Positions 9,168-21,171 of a stretch of DNA of 64,000 bases are shown piece by piece. The notes beneath the pieces are model-generated. The model made no database searches. It was not told the DNA's origin and worked only from the letters and a program-made list of their open reading frames with translations. The first letter of the stretch is position 1. Each line of letters opens with the position of its first letter. This stretch comes from Thauera aminoaromatica S2. GTDB taxonomy: Bacteria; Pseudomonadota; Gammaproteobacteria; Burkholderiales; Rhodocyclaceae. The stretch spans positions 1-64,000 of the forward strand of contig NZ_AMXD01000004.1 of NCBI RefSeq assembly GCF_000310185.1, given 5' to 3'. The translations under genes and the position numbers were made by a program.

Positions 9168-10700
9168 ATGACGATCATTCGCCAGGAAGACCTCATCCAG
9201 TCGATCGCGGATGCCTTCCAGTACATCAGCTACTACCACCCGCTCGACTACATCCAGGCGCTCGGCGAAGCCTACGCGCGCGAGGAAAGCCCGGCCGCGA
9301 AGGACGCGATCGCGCAGATCCTGACCAACTCGCGCATGGCCGCCGAGGGCCACCGCCCGATCTGCCAGGACACCGGCATCGCGGTCGTCTTCCTCAAGGT
9401 GGGCATGAACGTGCAGTGGGATGCGAAGATGAGCGTCCAGGAGATGATCGACGAGGGTGTGCGCCGCGCCTACAACCACCCGGACAACAAGCTGCGCGCC
9501 TCCGTGCTGCTCGACCCCGCCGGCAAGCGCCAGAACAGCAAGGACAACACCCCGGCGGTGGTGCACTACGAGGTCGTCGCGGGCGACGAGGTCGAGGTCA
9601 TCTGCGCGGCCAAGGGCGGCGGCTCCGAGAACAAGACCAAGATGGTCATGCTCAACCCCTCCGACTCGATCGTCGACTGGGTGCTCAAGACCGTGCCGAC
9701 CATGGGCGCCGGCTGGTGTCCGCCGGGCATCCTCGGCATCGGCATCGGCGGCACGCCCGAGAAGGCCATGCTGCTGGCCAAGGAATCGCTGATGGATCCG
9801 GTCAACATCCACGAGTTGCGTGCGAAGGCCGCCTCCGGCGCCACGCTCTCCCGCGTCGAGGAGCTGCGCCTCGAGCTCATGGAGAAGGTCAACGCGCTCG
9901 GCATCGGCGCCCAGGGCCTGGGCGGCCTCACCACCGTGCTCGACGTCAAGATCATGGACTATCCGACCCACGCCGCCTCGCTGCCGGTCGCGATGATCCC
10001 CAACTGCGCCGCCACCCGCCATGTGCACTTCCACCTCGACGGCTCGGGCCCGGCGCATCTGCCCACGCCGAAGCTCGAAGACTGGCCGCAGGTCACCTGG
10101 AAGGCCGACACCAACGTCGCTACCCGCGTGAACCTCGACACCCTCACCAAGGAAGAGGTCGCGTCCTGGAAGCCGGGCCAGATCCTGCTGCTCAACGGCA
10201 AGATGCTCACCGGCCGCGACGCCGCGCACAAGCGCATCGCCGACATGCTGGAAAAGGGCGAGAAGCTGCCGGTCGACTTCACCAACCGCGTGATCTACTA
10301 CGTCGGCCCGGTCGACCCGGTGCGCGACGAGGTCGTCGGCCCGGCAGGCCCCACCACCGCGACCCGCATGGACAAGTTCACCCGCATGATGCTGGAGAAG
10401 ACCGGCCTCATCTCGATGATCGGCAAGTCCGAGCGCGGCCCGGTTGCGATCGAGGCCATCAAGGACAACCAGTCGGCCTATCTGATGGCGGTCGGCGGCG
10501 CGGCCTACCTGGTGTCGAAGGCGATCAAGGAAGCCAAGGTCGTCGGCTTCGCCGACCTCGGCATGGAGGCGATCTACGAATTCACCGTGCAGGACATGCC
10601 GGTGACGGTCGCAGTCGACGCCAAGGGCACCAGCGTGCACAACACCGGCCCGCAGGAGTGGCAGGCGAAGATCGGCAAGATCCCGGTCGTCGTCGCCTGA
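9168..10700 (+). CDS. fumA: Fumarate hydratase, class I (iron-sulfur)
   Basis: 510 residues. Class I fumarases interconvert fumarate and malate in the TCA cycle using an oxygen-sensitive [4Fe-4S] cluster. Candidate cluster cysteines lie in ICQDTGIAVV, GAGWCPPGILG and IPNCAATRHVHF. N-terminal and C-terminal domains are joined in one chain, as in E. coli FumA rather than split alpha/beta subunits. The open frame extends upstream to 9087, but the ATG at 9168 has GGAGA upstream and gives the family-typical start MTIIRQEDLI. It is single, with a convergent GGDEF/EAL gene downstream. Confidence 0.95.
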   Translation: MTIIRQEDLIQSIADAFQYISYYHPLDYIQALGEAYAREESPAAKDAIAQILTNSRMAAEGHRPICQDTGIAVVFLKVGMNVQWDAKMSVQEMIDEGVRRAYNHPDNKLRASVLLDPAGKRQNSKDNTPAVVHYEVVAGDEVEVICAAKGGGSENKTKMVMLNPSDSIVDWVLKTVPTMGAGWCPPGILGIGIGGTPEKAMLLAKESLMDPVNIHELRAKAASGATLSRVEELRLELMEKVNALGIGAQGLGGLTTVLDVKIMDYPTHAASLPVAMIPNCAATRHVHFHLDGSGPAHLPTPKLEDWPQVTWKADTNVATRVNLDTLTKEEVASWKPGQILLLNGKMLTGRDAAHKRIADMLEKGEKLPVDFTNRVIYYVGPVDPVRDEVVGPAGPTTATRMDKFTRMMLEKTGLISMIGKSERGPVAIEAIKDNQSAYLMAVGGAAYLVSKAIKEAKVVGFADLGMEAIYEFTVQDMPVTVAVDAKGTSVHNTGPQEWQAKIGKIPVVVA

Positions 10701-10781
10701 ACGCCCTCGACGCGCGCCCTGCCCCCGAGCGCTTCCCGGAGCGCCCGCATCGAGGGGCCGGGGCGCGGGTGGAGGACGCAG

Positions 10782-10803
10782 GGCGCGGGCTCAGGCCCGC
10801 GCC
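10782..10803. terminator. Perfect hairpin between convergent fumarase and GGDEF/EAL genes
   Basis: GGCGCGGGC-TCAG-GCCCGCGCC is a perfect 9-bp stem with a 4-base loop. It overlaps the stop codon of the minus-strand gene and has no T-tract on either side, so factor-independent termination is uncertain. Confidence 0.4.
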
Positions 10804-13800
10804 TGCCGCCACGCCGAGGGCGGCGACCAGTTCGCCACCCAGGCCGGAATCTCTTCCGCCGGCATCGGCCGCGCGATCCCGTAGCCCTGCGCCACCTCGC
10901 AGCCCAGTTGCAGCAAGAGGCTGCCGTGCTCGACCTCCTCGACCCCCTCGGCGATCACCTCGCGCTTGAAGGCATCGGCCAGCCCCATGATCGCCTTCAG
11001 GATGGCGAGGTCCTCGGCGTCCTCCACCATCCCGCGCACGAACAGCTGGTCGATCTTGAGACGCGCCGCGGGTAGCCGCTTGAGATAGGCGAGCGAGGAA
11101 TACCCCGTCCCGAAGTCGTCGAGCGCGAAGGACACGCCGATGCGTGCGCACGCCTCGACGATGCGCGTGACCTGGGCGATGCTCTCCAGCGCGCTCGTCT
11201 CCAGCACCTCCAGTTCCAGCGCGCCCGGCCCCAGATCGGGGTGGCGCGCCAGCGCCGCCTGCAGGCGCGGCATGAAATCCGCCGCCTGCAGGTGACGCGC
11301 GCCCACGTTCACGCTCACCGGCAGGAACAATCCCGCGTGCTGCCAGGCGGCAACCTGGGCGAGCGCCTGTTCGATCACCCAGTCGCCGATCTCGACCGCG
11401 AGCGGGTGGTCCGCCACCACGGGCAGGAAGCCGCCCGGCTCGAGTTCGCCCTGGCGCGGATGCCGCCAGCGGATCAGCGCCTCGGCACCCACCACCGCGC
11501 CGCTGCGCATGTTCACCTTGGGCTGGTACAGGAGGCGGAACTCGCCCGTGCGCAGCGCGCCACGGATCGCCGCCAGGGTCTGGTGGCGCCCGCGCTGGGA
11601 GCGGTCGTGCGCGGTGTCGAAGAGGTGGTAGCGGTTCTTGCCGGCGAGCTTGGCCTGGTACATGGCGAGGTCGGCCTGGCGCAGCAACTGGTCGGCGTCG
11701 ACCTCCTCCGCCTGCGGGTACAGGGTCAGGCCGATGCTCGCCGAGACCTTCACCTCCTGCCCCGCAAGCTGGACCGCCTGCGAGACCGCGCCGAGCAGGC
11801 GGCGCACGAGCAGTTCGCAAGCCTCTACATCGGGCAGGTCGAGCAGCAGGGCGACGAACTCGTCCCCCCCCAGGCGCGAGATGCTGTCGCCCTCGCGCAG
11901 CGCCGCCTTCATGCGCGCCGCCACCACCGCGAGCAACTGGTCGCCGGCCTGGTGGCCGAGGGTATCGTTGATGGCCTTGAAGCCGTCGAGATCGATGTAG
12001 GCGAGCGCGAGCTGCTGACCGCGCCGGCGCGCCTGCGCCATCCCGCGCTGCATGCGGTCGCTGAGCAGGACGCGGTTGGGCAGCCCGGTGAGCGCGTCGT
12101 AATGCGCGATGTATTCCAGGCGCGACTCGTGCTCCTTCTGCTGGGTGATGTCGGTCAGCGTCCCGGAAAGGCCCGCGGGCCGGCCTTGCGCGTCGAACGC
12201 GCGCCGCGCGCTCATCTCCAGCCAGCGGAATCCGCCGCCGGCGCAGCGGTAGCGTGCCGCGTGGGTGCAGGACTCGAGCTCGCCTGCGAGCACCTGCTCG
12301 ATCATCTCGCCGTGCTGGTCGCGATGGTCCGCGTGCACGTGGGCGAGGAAGTGGCGGCCGAGGCTATCCGCGAGCGCGTAGCCGGTGATGTCGGCCCACG
12401 CCTTGTTGAGAAAGGTCCAGCGCCCTCGCCCGTCGAGCTGGAAGATGACCTCGCGCACGCTCTCGACCACCGAGCGGTAGCGCGCCTCGCTCGCCTGCAG
12501 GCCGTCGTGGGCGCGCTTGCGCTCGATGACCCCGCTGAAGGCATTGCCCACCAGGGTCATCAGGGTCTTGTCCTCGTCGGTCCAGGTGCGCTCGCTGCGC
12601 ACCGCGTCGAGCCCGATGACGCCGCGCACCTGGCCGTCCACGACCATCGGCACGCCAAGCACCGAACGGATCGACTGCGCCCCGAGCAGCACGCGGTCGG
12701 CCTCGGCCTCGGCCGGCAGCGCGGCGACGCTGGGGTAATCGACGATCGCGAGCTGCTTGATCGTGCGCAGGAAGAGCAGCGAGTCGTCGAAGGGCAAGCC
12801 CTGCAGCTTGTGGATCTGCGGCTCGACGCCCTCGGCGCACCACTCGTGGGTGTTGTCGAGCAGGGAACCGTCCTCGGACACCTGGAACACGTAGGCGCGA
12901 TCCGCCTCGGCGAAGCGCCCGAGCTCGCCGAGCGCCCGATGGAGATGAAGGTCGAGCTCGGCCGGCGAGGCGAGGATCAGATCGGACGAGATCCGCCCGA
13001 CCAGGCGCTCGAAGGCGATCCGTCCGTTCAGCACGCGCTCCGCGCGCTCGCGCGCCAGCTCGGCCGCGACGCGGTCGTCGAAGATCTCCAGCAGGGTGCG
13101 TACCGCCGCCTCGTCGTCGAAGGGGCGGCGACGCAGCGCGACGATCAGGCCGAGCACGCCGCCATCGCGATCGAATAGCGGCATGCCGGCGTAGGCCTCG
13201 ATGCCCATGCGCACGAGTTCGCGGTCGCGCGGAAAGCGCGCATGCACCCCCCGCGGGTAGATGCAGGCGCCCAGCCCGATCGTGCCATCGCAGGGGGAGT
13301 CGGCAAGGGCATAGCGGAACGGCCCGATCGCTGCGCCCTCGCCCCAGCCCGCGCGCACCTCGATGTGCGCGCCGTCCGCGCACAGCTGGCCGACGAAGGC
13401 GATGTCCAGATCGAGCGCCTCGACGATGTGCCGGCACACGGCCTCGTAGAAGCCCTCGCCCGACAGCCGCGCGTAGCGCGCCGCGAGCGCATCGAGCGCG
13501 AGGTCGCCGCGCTTGCGCTCGGTGATGTCGTAGCAATAGCCGATGTAGCCGACGAAGGCGCCGTCCGCGTCGCGGCGCGGATTGCCCTCGTCCGAAATCC
13601 AGCGGTAGCCGCCCGCGGCGTGGCGCAGGCGGTATTCCATGCGGAAGGACTCGCGGCGGGCGAAGGCTCGTTGCCAGGCGTCGAGGCAGCCCTCCAGGTC
13701 GTCCGCATGCACGTCGGCCACCCAGCCCGTGCCTTGCGATTGTTCCAGCGTGCGGCCGGTGAACTGCAGCCAGGTGTCGTTGAAATAGTTGCATCCGCCG

Positions 13801-14546
13801 TCCGCGTCCGAGGTCCAGATCAGCGCCGACTTGCTGTTGGCGAGCTCGCGGAAATGGCGTTCGCTCTCCTCCAGGGCGCGACGTGCGGCCTTGCGGTCCT
13901 GCTCGGTGCGCAGCGCGATGATCATGCTCGCGCAGGTGACCAGCATCGGCTCCAGCTCGACGATCAGGGCGTGGTCGTAACCCTGCGCCGCGTTCGCCAG
14001 GCCGACCATGCCGATCAGCTGCCCGCCGTGGAACAAGGGCAGGCCGAGAAAGGCGCGCAGCTCGGGGTGGCCGGGCGGCACCCCTGCGCCGCGGGGATCG
14101 CCCGCGGGCGCATTGCAGATCACCGGCGTGGCGGTTCTCACCACCGAACCGAACAAGGTGTCGAGGTTGTGGAACTCGAAACCGCCGGTGCGCATGCGTT
14201 CGAACAGGGCGCGCGACTCGGGACTCCAGGAGATGTCGCTGAGTCCGTGCATGCGCAGGAAGGACTCGCCGGCCTCGTCGTGCAGCACTTCGCCGATGAA
14301 GCCGTACTCGCTGCCGGTCAAGGCCACCAGCTGGTCGAGCATCGCGGAGAAGGTGTCGGCGGACGAACGCCCCACGAGCATGCCGCGCTGCAGCGTGGAC
14401 AGCACCGACAGCATCTGCGCCTGGCGCGCCACGCGACGCTCGAGGTCGGCGAGCGCGACGGATGCGGGCGGTGGCGCCGGCGGCACATCCCCATGTCCTG
14501 CCCGGGCGGGCACCTCCACCGACGACTCGATCCTCAAGCCCGACAT
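10791..14546 (-). CDS. Soluble GAF/PAS/GGDEF/EAL cyclic-di-GMP signalling protein
   Basis: About 1251 residues with no membrane segments. In order: GAF (about 50-210), PAS (about 225-340, ending YDITERKRG), two further GAF-like domains (about 350-500 and 515-680), PAS (about 690-805), GGDEF (about 815-980) and EAL (about 990-1245). The GGDEF signature GGDEF is exact (RLGGDEFVALL). The EAL domain has EALIRW and DDFGTGYSSLAY, so both synthesis and hydrolysis of cyclic-di-GMP look possible. In-frame TTG and ATG starts lie further up (14576, 14567), but the ATG at 14546 has an AGGGG ribosome site. Ligands of the GAF and PAS domains cannot be read from sequence. It is monocistronic, convergent with fumarase. 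Confidence 0.93.
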   Translation of the reverse strand: MSGLRIESSVEVPARAGHGDVPPAPPPASVALADLERRVARQAQMLSVLSTLQRGMLVGRSSADTFSAMLDQLVALTGSEYGFIGEVLHDEAGESFLRMHGLSDISWSPESRALFERMRTGGFEFHNLDTLFGSVVRTATPVICNAPAGDPRGAGVPPGHPELRAFLGLPLFHGGQLIGMVGLANAAQGYDHALIVELEPMLVTCASMIIALRTEQDRKAARRALEESERHFRELANSKSALIWTSDADGGCNYFNDTWLQFTGRTLEQSQGTGWVADVHADDLEGCLDAWQRAFARRESFRMEYRLRHAAGGYRWISDEGNPRRDADGAFVGYIGYCYDITERKRGDLALDALAARYARLSGEGFYEAVCRHIVEALDLDIAFVGQLCADGAHIEVRAGWGEGAAIGPFRYALADSPCDGTIGLGACIYPRGVHARFPRDRELVRMGIEAYAGMPLFDRDGGVLGLIVALRRRPFDDEAAVRTLLEIFDDRVAAELARERAERVLNGRIAFERLVGRISSDLILASPAELDLHLHRALGELGRFAEADRAYVFQVSEDGSLLDNTHEWCAEGVEPQIHKLQGLPFDDSLLFLRTIKQLAIVDYPSVAALPAEAEADRVLLGAQSIRSVLGVPMVVDGQVRGVIGLDAVRSERTWTDEDKTLMTLVGNAFSGVIERKRAHDGLQASEARYRSVVESVREVIFQLDGRGRWTFLNKAWADITGYALADSLGRHFLAHVHADHRDQHGEMIEQVLAGELESCTHAARYRCAGGGFRWLEMSARRAFDAQGRPAGLSGTLTDITQQKEHESRLEYIAHYDALTGLPNRVLLSDRMQRGMAQARRRGQQLALAYIDLDGFKAINDTLGHQAGDQLLAVVAARMKAALREGDSISRLGGDEFVALLLDLPDVEACELLVRRLLGAVSQAVQLAGQEVKVSASIGLTLYPQAEEVDADQLLRQADLAMYQAKLAGKNRYHLFDTAHDRSQRGRHQTLAAIRGALRTGEFRLLYQPKVNMRSGAVVGAEALIRWRHPRQGELEPGGFLPVVADHPLAVEIGDWVIEQALAQVAAWQHAGLFLPVSVNVGARHLQAADFMPRLQAALARHPDLGPGALELEVLETSALESIAQVTRIVEACARIGVSFALDDFGTGYSSLAYLKRLPAARLKIDQLFVRGMVEDAEDLAILKAIMGLADAFKREVIAEGVEEVEHGSLLLQLGCEVAQGYGIARPMPAEEIPAWVANWSPPSAWRQARA

Positions 14547-14633
14547 CCGATCCCCTCGAATCCGCATGCACGACAAGCGCGCATGTTAGCGGGAAGCTCT
14601 TTCCAGCGGCATGACTGCAACGCCCGGATGCAT

Positions 14634-14666
14634 AAAAAAGGGCGCCGACCCTCGCGGTCGACGCCC
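14634..14666 (-). terminator. Rho-independent terminator of ppsA
   Basis: On the minus strand a GC-rich stem, GGGCG.CGACC paired with GGTCG.CGCCC with one internal mismatch around a 5-base loop, is followed by six T residues. It lies about 30 bp after the ppsA stop. Confidence 0.85.
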
Positions 14667-14694
14667 TCGATACGACAGCGTGCCGAAGCGGCGT

Positions 14695-17061
<2,367 letters not shown>

Positions 17062-17198
17062 GGGTGGCTTCCGCAAATGTTGGGGAAAAAGCAAAATATC
17101 GCGAACGGCAGTGTACGATTTTTTGTGCTGTGCCGCATCACAGGGTTTGCCCCAATACACGCCCCGCACCCCTGGTCGGGGCCGCAAGGTCCGAAATC

Positions 17199-18032
17199 AT
17201 GAACGACATCGCCCGCCGCACCGTCTTCTTCGTCTCCGACGGCACCGGCATTACCGCCGAAACCCTTGGCCACAGCCTGTTGGCGCAGTTTCCCGAGGCG
17301 CGCTTCCGCCAGGTGCGCGCCCCTTTCATCGACGACATCGACAAGGCGATCGACTGCGCGACGCAGATCCGCGAAGCCGCGGCCGCGGACGGCGTGCGCC
17401 CGATCGTGTTCAGCACCCTGGTCAATCAGGCCACCGTTGATGCACTGCACAAATCCGACGCCCTCTTCCTCGACCTCTTCGAGCGCTTCATCGGCCCGCT
17501 CGAGGCCGAACTCGGCCAGCGCTCCACGCATGCGGTGGGCCGCTTCCACGGCATCGCCGACAGCCTCAACTACAAGTACCGCATCGAGGCGATCAACTTC
17601 GCCATGGCGCACGACGACGGCATCTCCAGCGAGGGCGAGCTCGCCGAGGCCGACGTGATCCTGGTCGGCGTGTCGCGCTCGGGCAAGACCCCCACCAGCC
17701 TCTACCTGGCGATGCAGTTCGGCGTCAAGGCGGCCAACTACCCGCTGATCCCCGAGGACTTCGAGCGCAACAAGCTTCCCGGCGAGCTGCACAAGTACCG
17801 CACCAAGCTCTTCGGCCTCACCATCGCCCCCGAGCGCCTGTCGCAGATCCGCCAGGAACGCCGCCCCAACAGCCGCTACGCCTCGCTGGAGAACTGCCGC
17901 TACGAGATCGACGCCGCGCACAAGCTGATGCGCCGCGAGAACATCCGCTGCCTCGACTCGACCACCAAGTCGATCGAGGAGATCTCCGCCACCATCCTGC
18001 AGACCATCCGGGTCGACCGCCCCGGTTTCTGA
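17199..18032 (+). CDS. ppsR: PEP synthase regulatory protein (kinase/pyrophosphorylase, DUF299)
   Basis: 277 residues. Proteins of this family inactivate PEP synthase by ADP-dependent phosphorylation of a threonine and reactivate it by phosphate-dependent removal. The N-terminal signature [20 protein letters not shown] and the P-loop-like motif [11 protein letters not shown] (about 150-160) are intact. The frame is open from 17055, but the ATG at 17199 gives the conserved start [11 protein letters not shown]. The gene is divergent from ppsA, its target, so the shared 137-bp region probably carries both promoters. Confidence 0.95.
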   Translation: MNDIARRTVFFVSDGTGITAETLGHSLLAQFPEARFRQVRAPFIDDIDKAIDCATQIREAAAADGVRPIVFSTLVNQATVDALHKSDALFLDLFERFIGPLEAELGQRSTHAVGRFHGIADSLNYKYRIEAINFAMAHDDGISSEGELAEADVILVGVSRSGKTPTSLYLAMQFGVKAANYPLIPEDFERNKLPGELHKYRTKLFGLTIAPERLSQIRQERRPNSRYASLENCRYEIDAAHKLMRRENIRCLDSTTKSIEEISATILQTIRVDRPGF

Positions 18033-18138
18033 GCGCGCGCCGGGCGCTTCGACCGGCGTTTTCCCGCGGCATTGGTAGAATACGCGGTCATGCGTGCCGC
18101 CCAAGCCGGCACCCCGAACAGCGCAACAGGAACCCGAC

Positions 18139-19308
18139 ATGAAAAGAACGCGCCTCAAGCGCCGCGGCGGTCTCGGCCGCACTGCCGAACAACTCGTCTG
18201 GCTCGCCGGCGGGCTGGCCCAGTCCGGCAGCCGGATCGAGGACCACTACTGGGAGACGCAGCTCGCCAGGCTGATCGACGAGACCCTGACCGACAACGAC
18301 GAGGAAGTGCTCAACGCCGCGCTCGACCACCTCTACAGCGCCGACGCGCGCGCCTACGACGAGCTCGCCGACAACATCGAGTCGCGCGCCGAATGCGCCG
18401 CCGGCAGCCTCGCCGAGCACGACGTCGTGCTGATCGCCGCGCCGGTGCTGGCCTGGTCGCGCTACCGCATCCCCGCCGCCAACATCCCGCCCGCAGTGCT
18501 CGCCAACCTGCGCGTGCACCTGCAGGCCCACGTGCTCGCCAAGGGGGCCAAGCTGTCGGTGGCCGACTTCCTCTTCAGCCCCGACCAGCTGCCCCAGGGC
18601 TACTGCGCCACCGCGGAGTTCGCCAAGGTGATCTGCGGTGCGGCGGCCGACAACCTCGACCTGCACATCGACACCGATGGCATGCCGGAGACCGCGCAGT
18701 TCCTCTCCGACACCCGCTACCTGCTCGCCGCGGTGGCCGTGCCGCGCGGCGCCGCGCTGTTCCGCTGGCAGGAGCCGGACGGCACCCGCGACGGCGCGCT
18801 CGAGCAGTGGCGCGCCCAGGGTGGCGCCTGCCTGACCCCGCTGCTGCCCGGCTGCGCGGTCGACCTCGTGCTGCCCGACTCCTACTTCGCCGCCAGCCGC
18901 GCCGCCGACAAGGACAGCCGGCCCTACTCGGTGCGCGCCTCGGTCGCCTTCCTCGCCACCACGCTGGAAACACCTGCCGCCAACCTGCGCGCGGTGGTCG
19001 CGCCGTTCTGGGAGCGCACTCTCGAGGAATACCGCATCGGCTTCACCGTGCGCGGCCGCGACGAGGTCGTGCACGGGGTGGTGTGGCCGCTGTTGGGGGC
19101 CGAGGACGAGACCACCGACTGCGTCGCGCAGATCGAAACCGTATTGCGCGAATCCGGTCTCACCGACGTCGTGGCGCTCGAGCACCACTTCCCGCTCGAG
19201 TACTGCGACGATTGCGGCGCCCCGCTCTACCCCTCGCCCGAGGGCGAGGTCGTGCATGCCGAGATGCCCGAGGAACAGGGCGTGCAGGCGCCGCGCCACC
19301 TCCACTGA
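18139..19308 (+). CDS. DUF2863 family protein, function unknown
   Basis: 389 residues matching the conserved betaproteobacterial DUF2863 family in overall form. No membrane segment or signal peptide is seen. The N-terminus is basic ([19 protein letters not shown]). Near the C-terminus a [20 protein letters not shown] segment contains a CxxC pair that could bind metal. The ATG at 18139 is chosen over 18094 because AGGA sits 8 bases upstream. A TAGAAT hexamer at 18076-18081 is a likely -10 box. msrB follows 17 bp downstream, so the two are probably cotranscribed. Confidence 0.8.
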   Translation: MKRTRLKRRGGLGRTAEQLVWLAGGLAQSGSRIEDHYWETQLARLIDETLTDNDEEVLNAALDHLYSADARAYDELADNIESRAECAAGSLAEHDVVLIAAPVLAWSRYRIPAANIPPAVLANLRVHLQAHVLAKGAKLSVADFLFSPDQLPQGYCATAEFAKVICGAAADNLDLHIDTDGMPETAQFLSDTRYLLAAVAVPRGAALFRWQEPDGTRDGALEQWRAQGGACLTPLLPGCAVDLVLPDSYFAASRAADKDSRPYSVRASVAFLATTLETPAANLRAVVAPFWERTLEEYRIGFTVRGRDEVVHGVVWPLLGAEDETTDCVAQIETVLRESGLTDVVALEHHFPLEYCDDCGAPLYPSPEGEVVHAEMPEEQGVQAPRHLH

Positions 19309-19325
19309 TCCCGCACGAGGTTCCC

Positions 19326-19727
19326 ATGGCCCGCGAAGTCGACAAACCCGACGCCGAATGGCGCCGCCAGCTCTCCGACCTGCAGTACCGCGTCACCCGC
19401 GAGAAAGGCACCGAACGTGCCTTCACCGGCGAATACTGGGACGTCTGGGACAAGGGCGCCTACAACTGCGTGTGCTGCGGTGCCCCGCTCTTCCGCTCCG
19501 AGCACAAGTTCGACGCCGGCTGCGGCTGGCCGAGCTTCTGGACCGCAGCCGAGCCCGACAACGTCGAGACCGCGGTAGACCGCAGCCACTTCATGGTCCG
19601 CACCGAGGTCCTTTGCCACCAGTGCGGCGCACACCTCGGCCACGTCTTCGAGGACGGCCCGCAGCCCACCGGGCTGCGCTACTGCATCAACTCGGCGTCG
19701 GTGCGCCTGGAGAAGGAGTCGGACTGA
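19326..19727 (+). CDS. msrB: Peptide methionine (R)-S-oxide reductase
   Basis: 133 residues, the normal length. It reduces the R-sulfoxide of methionine in oxidised proteins. Two CxxC zinc pairs (CVCC and CHQC) and the catalytic cysteine in [10 protein letters not shown] are present, with the conserved stretch [10 protein letters not shown]. No signal peptide, so cytoplasmic. The ATG at 19326 has GAGG five bases upstream, directly behind the DUF2863 gene. A cluster of REP hairpins follows the stop codon. Confidence 0.96.
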   Translation: MAREVDKPDAEWRRQLSDLQYRVTREKGTERAFTGEYWDVWDKGAYNCVCCGAPLFRSEHKFDAGCGWPSFWTAAEPDNVETAVDRSHFMVRTEVLCHQCGAHLGHVFEDGPQPTGLRYCINSASVRLEKESD

Positions 19728-19729
19728 AG

Positions 19730-19879
19730 ATCGCGACTCGCGTCGCTCCCACAAAACCCGCACAGCTCCGCAGCCCCCCGGAGGAGCAACACAAGTCGCG
19801 ATCGAGGCCCCCCGTAGGAGCGACGCAAGTCGCGATCGAGACCCCCAGACCGCCCCGTAGGAGCGACGCAAGTCGCGAT
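19730..19879. repeat. REP-type hairpin cluster, four copies
   Basis: Copies lie at 19730-19752 (minus), 19780-19802 (plus, degenerate), 19814-19836 (plus) and 19857-19879 (plus). Each has a GTGG or GTAG head and the core GCGAC-GCAA-GTCGC, a 5-bp stem closed by a GNRA-type loop (the first copy has GCGA in the loop, the second is imperfect). They fill the gap between msrB and the thiolase terminator. The GTAG-type head is that of REPs mobilised by RAYT transposases; no such transposase is in this window. Confidence 0.9.
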
Positions 19880-19903
19880 TGCCAGTTCAGCGCGCCCGAA
19901 ACG

Positions 19904-19941
19904 AAAAAACCCGCGCCAGCCTCTCGGCCGCGCGGGTTTTT
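19904..19941 (-). terminator. Bidirectional rho-independent terminator after the thiolase gene
   Basis: The arms AAACCCGCGC and GCGCGGGTTT flank a short loop, with an A-run on the left and a T-run on the right. It can therefore stop transcripts of the minus-strand thiolase and also of the plus-strand msrB. Confidence 0.85.
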
Positions 19942-19960
19942 CTTGCGACGAGGACGACGC

Positions 19961-21142
19961 TTACACGCGTTCCCACACCGTGGTGATGCCCTGGCCGCCG
20001 CCGATGCACATGGTGGCGACGCCATAGCGGCCGTTGGTGCGGATCAGCTCGTGCAGCAGCTTGGTGATGATCACCGAGCCGGTCGCGCCGACAGGGTGGC
20101 CGAGCGAGATCGCGCCGCCGTTCGGGTTGACCTTGGCGGTGTCGAGGCCGAGACCGCGGTTCACCGTGATCGACTGCGCGGCGAAGGCTTCGTTGGACTC
20201 GATCACGTCGATCTGGTCGAGCTTCAGGCCGGCACGCTGCAGCGCGAGCTTGGTGGCGGGGATCGGACCTTCGCCCATCACGTCGTTGGGCACGCCGGCG
20301 ATCGCGTAGGACACCAGGCGCGCGATCGGCTTGTGGCCGCCCGCAGCCGCCTTGGCGGCATCGGCCAGCACCAGGAAGGCGGCGGCGTCGTTGATGCCCG
20401 AGGCGTTGCCGGCGGTGACCGAACCATCCTTCTTGAACGCCGGCTTCATCTTGCCCAGCGCTTCCATGGTGGTCATGCGCGGATGCTCGTCGGTGTCGAA
20501 CACGACGGTGCCCTTGCGGGTCTCGAAGGTGATCGGCACGATCTGGCCCTTGAAGCGGCCCTCGGCGATCGCCGCGGCGGCGCGCTTCTGCGACTCGAGC
20601 GCGAAGGCATCCTGCTCTTCACGGGTGATGCCGTGCTTGGTGCACAGGTTTTCGGCGGTGATGCCCATGTGGCCGACGCCGAACGGGTCGGTCAGCACGG
20701 CGACCATCGAGTCGATCGCCTTGGTGTCGCCCATGCGCGCACCGCTGCGCAGGGCGGGCAGCAGGTAGGTACCGCGCGACATCACTTCGACGCCGCCGCC
20801 GATGGCGAAGTCGGCATCGCCCAGCATGATGGCTTGGGCCGAGCTGACGATGGCCTGCTGCGCCGAGCCGCACAGACGGCTGACCTGGAAGGCGACCGAA
20901 TCCATCGACATGCCGGCGTTGATCGTGGCCACGCGCGAGACGTAGGCATAGCGGGAATCGGTCGGGATGCAGTGGCCGACGGATGCGAACGAAACCGCCT
21001 TCGGGTCCACACCCGCGCGGGCGATCGCTTCCTTGATCACCACCGCGCCGAGATCGGACGGCTCCATGTCCTTCAGCGAGCCACCGAAACCACCCACGGC
21101 GGAACGAACAGCGCTCAGAACGACGACTTCACGATTTGCCAT
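19961..21142 (-). CDS. Acetyl-CoA C-acetyltransferase (thiolase, BktB/PhaA type)
   Basis: 393 residues. It condenses two acetyl-CoA to acetoacetyl-CoA or performs the reverse cleavage. Active-site Cys91 (SRLCGSAQQAIV), the GHPVGATG histidine motif and the C-terminal CIGGGQG cysteine motif are all present. The ATG at 21142 with GGGAG upstream gives the start MANREVVVLSAVRS; the frame extends to 21241 without a better site. No phaB or phaC is adjacent, so a role in polyhydroxybutyrate synthesis versus acid degradation is undecided. It lies 29 bp downstream of the CobD/AmpE-like gene on the same strand. Confidence 0.93.
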   Translation of the reverse strand: MANREVVVLSAVRSAVGGFGGSLKDMEPSDLGAVVIKEAIARAGVDPKAVSFASVGHCIPTDSRYAYVSRVATINAGMSMDSVAFQVSRLCGSAQQAIVSSAQAIMLGDADFAIGGGVEVMSRGTYLLPALRSGARMGDTKAIDSMVAVLTDPFGVGHMGITAENLCTKHGITREEQDAFALESQKRAAAAIAEGRFKGQIVPITFETRKGTVVFDTDEHPRMTTMEALGKMKPAFKKDGSVTAGNASGINDAAAFLVLADAAKAAAGGHKPIARLVSYAIAGVPNDVMGEGPIPATKLALQRAGLKLDQIDVIESNEAFAAQSITVNRGLGLDTAKVNPNGGAISLGHPVGATGSVIITKLLHELIRTNGRYGVATMCIGGGQGITTVWERV

Positions 21143-21171
21143 AACCCACTCCCTTGTTGAGATTAGACTTG